Source: Clostridiales bacterium (GTDB lineage: Bacteria; Bacillota; Clostridia; Christensenellales; Borkfalkiaceae). Taken from it: a stretch of DNA of 55,867 nt. The stretch lies in contig JAMPAF010000010.1 of assembly GCA_023667345.1 (NCBI GenBank), forward strand, positions 1 to 55,867, written 5' to 3'. Below, piece by piece: positions 50,391 through 55,867 of this stretch (position 1 is its first letter; every line of letters starts with the position of its first letter). Below the pieces are notes generated by a model. That model was not told the DNA's origin. It saw nothing but the letters and a program-made list of their open reading frames with translations, and did no database searches. A program made the translations under genes and the position numbers.

Positions 50391-50448
50391 TAGCGAGTAA
50401 ATAAACGCGCTTATCACTTTGCGCGGAAAAATTTTTGGAGGACACGTA

Positions 50449-51174
50449 ATGCAATATTCAAAAGACGTTGAAAACATGATTTGCGTTGCCAAGGGCGTTT
50501 CGGGCAGATTTGAGCACGGACCCGCTCCCATTCCCGAAGAGGGTCAATGGATTCAGGCAAAGGAAATCAAGGACATCAAGGGGCTTACCCACGGTATAGG
50601 TTGGTGCGCTCCCCAGCAGGGCGCGTGCAAACTTACGCTCAACGTAAAAGACGGCATAATTCAGGAAGCGTTGGTCGAGACCATCGGCTGTTCGGGTATG
50701 ACCCACTCCGCGGCTATGGCGGCGGAAATTCTGCCCCACAAAACCATTCTGGAAGCCTTGAACACCGACCTTGTATGCGACGCTATCAACACCGCTATGA
50801 GAGAGCTGTTTTTGCAGATAGTTTACGGAAGAACGCAGTCGGCTTTCTCCGACGACGGTCTGCCCGTAGGCGCGGGGCTCGAGGACTTGGGCAAGGGCTT
50901 GCGCTCGCAGGTCGGCACCATGTACGGCACGGCGAAAAAGGGCGTGAGATATCTCGAAATGGCGGAAGGCTACGTCCTCTCCCTCGCACTCGACAAAAAC
51001 AACGAAGTTTGCGGTTACAAGTTCGTATCCCTCGGCAAGATGACCGACTTTATCAAGAAAGGTCTTACCCCCAACGAGGCGTACGAAAAGGCTATCGGCA
51101 CTTACGGCAGATATTTAAAAGAGCAGGGCGCGGTTAAGCATATCGACCCGAGAACCGACAAGGAGGTTGACTAA
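50449..51174 (+). CDS. NifU/IscU-like iron-sulfur scaffold-family protein
   Basis: From the ATG at 50449 (TGGAGGA upstream) the product is 241 residues. It has LTHGIGWCAPQQGACKLTLN and EALVETIGCSGMTHSAAMAA, the scaffold-type ALVETxGCSG pattern with several Cys, and a C-terminal extension with LGKGLRSQVGTMYG and YKFVSLGKMTDFIKKGL. Proteins like this are annotated as iron-sulfur cluster assembly scaffolds and are characteristically paired with GGGtGRT proteins, as here, 2 nt apart. Function is not established. Confidence 0.85.
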   Translation: MQYSKDVENMICVAKGVSGRFEHGPAPIPEEGQWIQAKEIKDIKGLTHGIGWCAPQQGACKLTLNVKDGIIQEALVETIGCSGMTHSAAMAAEILPHKTILEALNTDLVCDAINTAMRELFLQIVYGRTQSAFSDDGLPVGAGLEDLGKGLRSQVGTMYGTAKKGVRYLEMAEGYVLSLALDKNNEVCGYKFVSLGKMTDFIKKGLTPNEAYEKAIGTYGRYLKEQGAVKHIDPRTDKEVD

Positions 51175-51176
51175 CC

Positions 51177-52178
51177 ATGGCACTTTTTGAAAGTTATGAA
51201 AGAAGAGAAGCCAAAATTTTAGGCGTTCTTAAAGAGTACGGCATTAAATCTATCGAAGAGTGCCGCGATATCTGCCTTGCTAAGGGCGTTGACTGCGACA
51301 AGATTGTGCGCGGCACACAGCCCATCTGCTTCGAAAACGCCGTTTGGGCGTACACCGTGGGCGCGGCTATCGCCATTAAAAAAGGCTGCACTAAGGCTGC
51401 CGACGCGGCTGCCGCTATCGGTATCGGCTTGCAGGCTTTCTGTATCGTCGGCTCGGTTGCCGAAAACAGAAAGGTCGGCTTGGGTCACGGCAATTTGGGC
51501 GCAATGCTCTTATCCGAGGACACCGACTGCTTCTGCTTCCTTGCAGGTCACGAGAGCTTTGCCGCCGCAGAGGGCGCTATCAAGATTGCGGAAAACGCAA
51601 ACAAAGTAAGGGTTAAGCCCCTTCGCGTTATCTTGAACGGCTTGGGCAAGGACGCCGCGTATATCATTTCGAGAATTAACGGCTTCACCTACTGCAAGAC
51701 GCAGTTCGACTCCTACACCGAAACGGTTAAGGTCGTTGACACGGTTGCGTTCAGCGACGGTCCGAGGGCGAAGGTTAAGTGCTACGGCGCGGACAACGTG
51801 CCCGAGGGCGTTGCGATTATGAAGATGGAGCACGTCACCGTTTCGATTACGGGTAACTCCACCAACCCCACCCGCTTCCAACACCCCGTTGCGGGCACCT
51901 ACAAAAAATGGTGCGTCGAAAACGGCGAGAAGTACTTCTCGGTTGCATCCGGCGGCGGCACGGGCAGAACGCTGCACCCCGACAATATGGCGGCGGGACC
52001 TTCCTCTTACGGCATGACCGACACGATGGGCAGAATGCACTCCGACGCACAGTTCGCGGGTTCGTCCTCCGTTCCCGCCCACGTTGAAATGATGGGCTTA
52101 ATCGGCATGGGCAACAACCCTATGGTCGGCGCAACCGTCGCAGTAGCCGTCGCTGTACAAGAAGGCATGACGAAGTAA
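51177..52178 (+). CDS. GGGtGRT family protein; its 3' end is an integration site
   Basis: The 333-residue protein carries the family signature SGGGTGRTLHPDNMAAGPSS near residue 260 and many conserved Cys and Gly residues (GTQPICFENAVWAY, GLGHGNLGAMLLSEDTDCFC). The family is of unknown function and is co-encoded with the scaffold-like protein upstream. The last 24 codons are duplicated at 55287-55357 with synonymous changes, so mobile elements integrate here and rebuild the C-terminus (MVGATVAVAVAVQEGMTK). Confidence 0.92.
   Translation: MALFESYERREAKILGVLKEYGIKSIEECRDICLAKGVDCDKIVRGTQPICFENAVWAYTVGAAIAIKKGCTKAADAAAAIGIGLQAFCIVGSVAENRKVGLGHGNLGAMLLSEDTDCFCFLAGHESFAAAEGAIKIAENANKVRVKPLRVILNGLGKDAAYIISRINGFTYCKTQFDSYTETVKVVDTVAFSDGPRAKVKCYGADNVPEGVAIMKMEHVTVSITGNSTNPTRFQHPVAGTYKKWCVENGEKYFSVASGGGTGRTLHPDNMAAGPSSYGMTDTMGRMHSDAQFAGSSSVPAHVEMMGLIGMGNNPMVGATVAVAVAVQEGMTK
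52108..52126 (+). other. Attachment site in the GGGtGRT gene (att, left)
   Basis: TGGGCAACAACCCTATGGT is identical at 52108-52126 and 55287-55305. Downstream of it the two copies differ only by synonymous codons until the shared stop and GTAAAA. This is the pattern of an integrase crossover in a coding-gene 3' end. Confidence 0.8.
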
Positions 52179-52202
52179 AAGCACAATATGTAGTATTATA
52201 TA

Positions 52203-52237
52203 AAGAGTTTCTACGCAAAATGTAGAAACTCTTTTTT
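52203..52237 (+). terminator. Terminator after the GGGtGRT operon
   Basis: GAGTTTCTAC/GTAGAAACTC perfect stem, 7-nt loop, followed by TTTTTT. Confidence 0.9.
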
Positions 52238-52249
52238 AGTTACTTGACA

Positions 52250-52359
52250 ACCATAGGGTTGTTTTTGTCTCTGTGTCCACGCTGTGTCCACATACTCATT
52301 TTTATGTGGACACGGAAATACTGTTATTACCCTAATTTTGTATTCAAAAATGTGGACAC
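52250..52359. repeat. Inverted core site and GTGTCCAC iterons of the integrated element
   Basis: ACCATAGGGTTG (52250-52261) is the reverse complement of the att core. It is followed by four GTGTCCAC sites: 52273-52280 and 52284-52291 in plus orientation, 52306-52313 and 52352-52359 in minus. The layout fits integrase arm-type or excisionase sites. Confidence 0.65.
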
Positions 52360-52441
52360 AGAAATAATTGAATGTAAATTTTTTCAATAAAATTTGATAA
52401 CGCATCGCAGAACTTCTAAACAAATTTAAGTAAGTCAAATC

Positions 52442-52473
52442 AAAAAAAGTGGACGAGAATTTTTCTCGCCCAC
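52442..52473 (-). terminator. Terminator of the integrase remnant
   Basis: GTGGGCGAGAA/TTCTCGTCCAC stem followed on the minus strand by TTTTTTT. Confidence 0.75.
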
Positions 52474-52490
52474 AGAATTTTTAGTTGAAT

Positions 52491-52854
52491 CTAATTAAGC
52501 AAATGTTTTAACTGCACTTCTAAAATAAAAATATTTTTTCCGAGTACAATTCTTATACTTGCTGTTATATAGTTTTTTACGGATTTTATTCGCTTCACCC
52601 TTAGAAGAAATTCCAAATATAAATCTATGAAATATTTCTCATAGGGATGAGTGTGTCGTAGCGAATGAAAATCGAAATCTTTAAAAATTTCTTTTTTTAT
52701 TATTCTCGACGTATGTTGCATCGTGCGCGGCGTAATAAACGTTCCGTTCTCTCTTATACATACCAAGTGTACAGGAAATCCGCTTTCATCGGTACTTAAT
52801 CTGTTTACGCTTAAATAATTTTCAGGTTGCTTACCGGTAAACTGCAATGCCGCA
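52491..52854 (-). pseudogene. Tyrosine integrase fragment, catalytic C-terminus lost
   Basis: The frame reads QFTGKQPENYLSVNRLSTDE and LVCIRENGTFITPRTMQH, then FKDFDFHSLRHTH, nearly identical to the integrase at the window end (about 95 percent identical DNA over 52650-52770 by eye). After the RHTH box the sequence becomes unrelated (PYEKYFIDLYLEF), losing the LGH and Tyr boxes. The 5' part is also absent, replaced by the truncated ArdC gene. This is a deletion derivative. Confidence 0.85.
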
Positions 52855-53340
52855 TCAGAATAGTATGCCGTCTATGATATCGCCGTTGAATACGCGATAA
52901 TATTTGCGAAGCGGAAACGTATTTTCGTCCATATAGGCGTTCTTTTCTTCCGACGTCATTCCGTCTAAAACGTGCCTGTCGAACGGTTTATTCGTTAGCT
53001 TGTCGCGCAACTCGAAGTATTCTATTGCCACACCCGCACCCTTGCCGAGATTGTTGCCTTCCGCGTCTTTTTTGAAGTGCCAACCCTTTTCTTCCATTTG
53101 GTTGTATGTAAGCCAACGGTTATCCGAATAGCCCCTCTGCATCATAGCCGCCGTCAAAAACAGTCTGTTTACGCCGTTATAACGTTTGCCCGTTATTGCC
53201 GAAACGGGCGCGCCCGTAACCTGCCAACCCTGCCGCCAAAGTCCCGTGCCGCTTTCAAGATTTTTTAGTATCTCGTCCACAAGCTGTTTTCTCTGCGGTG
53301 TGAGTTTATCGTAGATTTTATTTCCCGTGCTTTCACTCAA
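52855..53340 (-). CDS. ArdC-like antirestriction protein, truncated
   Basis: The 161-residue frame matches the N-terminal ssDNA-binding domain of ArdC proteins: NKIYDKLTPQRKQLVDEILK, GLWRQGWQVTGAPVSAITGK, YNGVNRLFLTAAMMQRGYSD, WLTYNQMEEKGWHFKK. The C-terminal zincin protease domain (HExxH) is missing, and the frame ends where the integrase fragment begins. The start is TTG at 53340 overlapping the small gene upstream, with AGGAGGAGG about 11 nt before. It may be non-functional, or may retain ssDNA binding. Confidence 0.75.
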   Translation of the reverse strand: MSESTGNKIYDKLTPQRKQLVDEILKNLESGTGLWRQGWQVTGAPVSAITGKRYNGVNRLFLTAAMMQRGYSDNRWLTYNQMEEKGWHFKKDAEGNNLGKGAGVAIEYFELRDKLTNKPFDRHVLDGMTSEEKNAYMDENTFPLRKYYRVFNGDIIDGILF

Positions 53341-53470
53341 ACTTGATTTTTACCTCCTCCTGTAAAATAGGTTCTTCGTCCGCAAAATCGTCCGACATAT
53401 CCAAAACTTCGTCTATTTCATAGCCCTTGGGTATGACGATTTCGGGGACTGCTTCGTTTTTATTTTTCAA
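53333..53470 (-). CDS. Small acidic protein upstream of ArdC fragment
   Basis: A 45-codon frame starts at TTG (53470) after AAGGAGG and ends at TGA overlapping the ArdC start. It reads KNKNEAVPEIVIPKGYEIDE, then DMSDDFADEEPILQEEV. It is highly acidic. The ideal Shine-Dalgarno and overlap support translation. Function unknown; small acidic partners are common in antirestriction operons. Confidence 0.55.
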   Translation of the reverse strand: MKNKNEAVPEIVIPKGYEIDEVLDMSDDFADEEPILQEEVKIKFE

Positions 53471-53524
53471 TTTTTATCCTCCTTATTAAGTCGTAATTTC
53501 ATTAAAAATGTCGATTATTTCTAA

Positions 53525-53577
53525 AACTCGCTCATTTTTTAGTAATTTTAATAAACAACTCGCTCATTTTTTAGTAA
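53525..53577 (+). repeat. Two 21-bp direct repeats upstream of the AAA/DUF4143 gene
   Basis: AACTCGCTCATTTTTTAGTAA followed directly by related sequence occurs at 53525-53545 and 53557-53577, period 32 bp (three helical turns). They end 7 nt before a promoter and are probably an operator. Confidence 0.75.
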
Positions 53578-53583
53578 ATCGCC

Positions 53584-53612
53584 TTGATTTTTTGTTCTAT
53601 GTATGATAGAAT
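53584..53612 (+). promoter_or_regulatory. Promoter of the AAA/DUF4143 gene
   Basis: TTGATT (53584-53589), 17 nt, TAGAAT (53607-53612), 20 nt before the ATG with GAGG between. Confidence 0.65.
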
Positions 53613-53631
53613 TCATCTAACGAGGTAATAT

Positions 53632-54960
53632 ATGTGCTATTTAAAACGTAAAATCGACTCTTATCTTTCCGAATGGAAATCTAACCCCGAACGCAAACCG
53701 CTTATTATAAAAGGGGCAAGGCAGGTCGGCAAAACTAAATCTATTAAGACTTTTGCCGAAGCCAATTACGAAAACGTCGTAGAAATCAACTTTGTTTCCG
53801 ACCCCGTTTATAAGCAAATCGTAGAAAACGGATATTCGCCCGAAGCAATAATCAAAAATATTTCACGTATAAACCCTAATTTCAGATTTATAAAGGGTAA
53901 AACGCTTATATTTTTTGATGAAATTCAGGAATTCCCCGACATCGTTACGTCTTTAAAATTTTTTGCGCTCAACGGCGGCTTCGACGTAATTTGCAGCGGC
54001 TCTTTGCTCGGTATTCATTACAAAGCAATATCCAATATCAGCGTCGGTTATAAAACCGAAATTGAAATGCGCTCCCTCGACTTTGAAGAGTTTTTGTGGG
54101 GCTTGGGTTATGACGACTCTATAAAGAACGACATTCTTTCCCACATGAACTCATATACTGCGTTCTCCCCCTCCGTTTTAAAAATTTACAGCGACCTATT
54201 TTTAGATTACTGTATAGTAGGCGGTATGCCCGACGTTGTTAAGGATTTCATTTCCAAAAAAACTTTTGAAAATACGCTTGAAATTCAACGTCAAATTATT
54301 ATCGGTTACGAAGCCGATATTCAGAAATACGCAAGCGGACTTGACAAATCCCGTATATCGAACGTCTTTCGTTCCGTTCCTTTTCAGTTAGGAAAGGAAA
54401 ACAAAAAGTTCCAAATTTCAAAAGTCCGTTCGGGCGCTAAATTCAAAGATTATCGCGGTTCTCTCGAATGGTTGGAAGATGCCGGTATCGTAAATATTAG
54501 CCGCGCATTACAAACACCGAATTTACCGCTTAAAGGAAACGTTATTGAAGATTGTTGCGTCCTCTATTATGCCGACAGCGGTCTTCTTCTTTCGCAACTC
54601 GATGATGAAGCGCAATCCGATTTTCGCCAAAATAAAAATCTTGACGTATATAAAGGCGGATTATTTGAAAGTATTATCGGTGAAGCCCTCGTTAAATCGG
54701 GTTACGATTTGCGTTATTACAAGAAAGAAAACTCCACGTTGCAAGAAGAATTCTTTGTCCGCTGTAAAGATTATCTCGTTCCCATCGAAGTTAAAGCCGG
54801 AAATAATAATGCAAAATCGCTTTCCACTTTAATAAAAAGCAACGACTGTCCTGAAATTGCTTTCGGCATTAAACTAATCAAAGGAAATATCGGCTACAAC
54901 GCAAATATTTTCACGTTCCCGCATTTTTGCGCTTTCCTTATTAAAGACTTCCTTGCATAA
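53632..54960 (+). CDS. AAA_14/DUF4143 ATPase
   Basis: The 442-residue protein has Walker A IIKGARQVGKTKSI (about 25-38), Walker B TLIFFDEIQEFPD, sensor VICSGSLLGI, and a C-terminal DUF4143 domain with a nuclease-like strand pattern (GGLFESIIGEALVKSGYDL then YLVPIEVKAG). These proteins are common in mobile and host-associated genomes, with no firm function. It lies alone on the plus strand in the integrated element and has its own regulated promoter. Confidence 0.88.
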   Translation: MCYLKRKIDSYLSEWKSNPERKPLIIKGARQVGKTKSIKTFAEANYENVVEINFVSDPVYKQIVENGYSPEAIIKNISRINPNFRFIKGKTLIFFDEIQEFPDIVTSLKFFALNGGFDVICSGSLLGIHYKAISNISVGYKTEIEMRSLDFEEFLWGLGYDDSIKNDILSHMNSYTAFSPSVLKIYSDLFLDYCIVGGMPDVVKDFISKKTFENTLEIQRQIIIGYEADIQKYASGLDKSRISNVFRSVPFQLGKENKKFQISKVRSGAKFKDYRGSLEWLEDAGIVNISRALQTPNLPLKGNVIEDCCVLYYADSGLLLSQLDDEAQSDFRQNKNLDVYKGGLFESIIGEALVKSGYDLRYYKKENSTLQEEFFVRCKDYLVPIEVKAGNNNAKSLSTLIKSNDCPEIAFGIKLIKGNIGYNANIFTFPHFCAFLIKDFLA

Positions 54961-55064
54961 ATGAATAGTCACAAAAAAATCAATCTTATTAGTTGACTTT
55001 AAGTATTTCAATTTGATATAATGTGTACCAATCTGTACTGATTTGAATTCAAAAATTTTAACCA

Positions 55065-55115
55065 ACCATAGGGTTGATTTTTAATACTCGAAAACCGCTA
55101 AAAACCATAGGGTTG
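55065..55115 (-). repeat. Two inverted copies of the att core
   Basis: ACCATAGGGTTG occurs at 55065-55076 and 55104-55115 in direct order, both opposite to the core in the GGGtGRT gene. The gap 54961-55286 otherwise shows no gene. Confidence 0.7.
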
Positions 55116-55286
55116 AAACAGCCCTCAGTTCAACATCAATTCAACATTGTACACAAAAACATATAACAACAAATAATTACGAATTAGTACGATTTCAGCC
55201 CCATAATAGCGCATTAAAGCCATTTTTTGCGGAAAAATTGAGCTTTTTTGATACATTTTGAGATACTTTGAAACGCCCAAATTTAT

Positions 55287-55357
55287 TGGGCAACAACCCT
55301 ATGGTTGGCGCAACGGTCGCAGTTGCGGTTGCCGTACAAGAGGGTATGACGAAGTAA
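55287..55357 (+). pseudogene. Displaced 3' end of the GGGtGRT gene (att, right)
   Basis: It encodes the same C-terminal residues as codons 311-333 of the GGGtGRT gene, ending MVGATVAVAVAVQEGMTK and stop. It differs from 52108-52178 by synonymous third-position changes. There is no start. Its own terminator follows. Confidence 0.9.
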
Positions 55358-55373
55358 AAACACAAGATATAGT

Positions 55374-55403
55374 AGGTTCGGAGAAATCCGAACCTATTTT
55401 TTT
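55374..55403 (+). terminator. Terminator after the displaced gene end
   Basis: AGGTTCGGA/TCCGAACCT perfect stem with a 5-nt loop, followed by ATTTTTTTT. Confidence 0.85.
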
Positions 55404-55443
55404 TACAAATATATGGTTACCATCGGCTTGAATAGCCCTATTT

Positions 55444-55539
55444 GCCAACATTTCGCCAACATTTTTTTAATTTGTTGGCAAGCATTTTTTTGTGCTTTTT
55501 TTGCAAAATGTTGGCAAAACACCAATTTTGCCAACATTT
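55444..55539. repeat. GCCAACATTT iterons next to the right att site
   Basis: Five copies: 55444-55453, 55455-55464 and 55530-55539 in plus orientation; 55470-55479 (one mismatch) and 55506-55515 in minus. The layout parallels the GTGTCCAC iterons near 52300 but the sequence differs. Confidence 0.75.
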
Positions 55540-55556
55540 TTATTCTATTTCATTAT

Positions 55557-55589
55557 AAAAAGCTGTCCGATTTTACGGACAGCTTTTTC
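55557..55589. terminator. Bidirectional terminator at the integrase 3' end
   Basis: AAAAAGCTGTCCG/CGGACAGCTTTTT perfect stem with a 6-7-nt loop, ending at the integrase stop codon. Confidence 0.85.
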
Positions 55590-55867
55590 TCAACTGAATA
55601 AACTATTTATTGCTTTTCTTCCACGGCTTCGCATCGTATCCGTCGTGTGTTCGTACACGTCGATAGTCATTTTTATATCCGAATGTCCTAACCGCGTTTG
55701 AATGTATTTCTGCTCTACCCCTATCTCGGCAAGCATACTTGCGTGAGTGTGTCGAAGCGAATGGAAATCGAAATCTTTGAAAATTTCTTTTTTTATTATT
55801 CTCGACGTATGCTGCATCGTGCGCGGCGTAATAAACGTTCCGTTCTCTCTTATACATACCAAGTGTA
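55590..55867 (-). CDS. Tyrosine recombinase/integrase, N-terminus beyond window
   Basis: The C-terminal about 92 residues are present: LVCIRENGTFITPRTMQH, HSLRHTHASMLAEIGVEQKY (Arg-x-x-His box), TRLGHSDIKMTIDVYEHTT (LGH box and catalytic Tyr). All C-terminal catalytic residues are intact. The gene continues past 55867. It is the intact relative of the fragment at 52491-52854 and probably integrates at the GGGtGRT gene end. Confidence 0.92.
   Translation of the reverse strand, partial: HLVCIRENGTFITPRTMQHTSRIIKKEIFKDFDFHSLRHTHASMLAEIGVEQKYIQTRLGHSDIKMTIDVYEHTTDTMRSRGRKAINSLFS

Noticed and set aside
52250-52359. Possible CRISPR array of GTGTCCAC units
   Set aside because: Units are only 8 bp, irregularly spaced and in both orientations; no cas genes nearby.
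55444-55539. Possible plasmid replication origin from GCCAACATTT iterons
   Set aside because: No rep gene is in view and spacing is irregular; the parallel with the integrase-linked cluster at 52.3 kb makes attachment-arm sites more likely.

Overview
The window looks like a chromosome segment from a spore-forming, Gram-positive, Clostridia-like Firmicute. The evidence is spoVAD and spoVAE, a YlbJ-type sporulation protein, mcsA-mcsB-clpC, a T-box upstream of aspS-gatCAB, an L10-leader attenuator, consensus TTGACA-17 nt-TATAAT promoters and Shine-Dalgarno starts. The lineage call is inference from gene content, not from a search. Core genes are moderately GC-rich. Two stretches (about 8.2-17.5 kb and 52.2-55.9 kb) are visibly AT-rich and carry mobile or defence genes.

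Layout. 1-1.2 kb: rplL (cut by the window edge) and rplJ under an L10 leader. 1.2-1.8 kb: YefM/YoeB toxin-antitoxin pair with its operator. 1.9-7.5 kb: response regulator, histidine kinase and ABC transporter (ATPase plus FtsX-like permease). 7.7-17.6 kb: an accessory island, almost all on the minus strand. It holds an XRE regulator, an EcoRI-type adenine methyltransferase, a cytosine-C5 methyltransferase, a LAGLIDADG-like protein, a PD-(D/E)XK-like protein, a class III nucleotide-cyclase-like protein, an XRE/ImmA-IrrE protease, a PIN-like protein and a large serine recombinase. It is bounded by a broken MobV-like relaxase gene. 17.7-19.2 kb: tRNA-Gln, a GIY-YIG protein and a small hypothetical gene. 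19.6-23.2 kb: DtxR-family repressor and an ABC/FtsX transporter with two paired operators. 23.3-25.0 kb: a two-gene CBASS locus (CD-NTase plus Cap15-like membrane effector). 25.7-31.1 kb: aspS-gatCAB with an AAC-specifier T-box. 31-50 kb: housekeeping genes (rarA, patatin, ylbJ, pheA, DAHP synthase, coaD, rsmD, fau, alr, bioY, a PfkB kinase, an XRE-membrane protein, spoVAE/AD, clpC, mcsB/A), with intergenic spaces full of several dispersed repeat families. 50.4-52.2 kb: an Fe-S scaffold-like gene and a GGGtGRT gene. 52.2-55.9 kb: remnants of integrative elements inserted into the 3' end of the GGGtGRT gene, with a duplicated gene end, inverted core sites, iterons, a broken and a window-truncated tyrosine integrase, a truncated ArdC and an AAA/DUF4143 ATPase.

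How genes work together. At least two defence-like nucleotide-signalling loci occur here: a recognisable type I-like CBASS and, inside the island, a tightly packed cyclase-XRE/protease-PIN operon that I do not recognise as a described system and regard as the most interesting object. The aspS-gatCAB operon probably makes Asn-tRNA by the indirect route, since its T-box appears to read tRNA-Asn. The DtxR-type regulator probably controls the adjacent transporter through two GTTAGC-N4-GCTAAC boxes. Two genes (the DtxR regulator and bioY) have promoters placed so that transcription would start on the A of the ATG, suggesting leaderless mRNAs.
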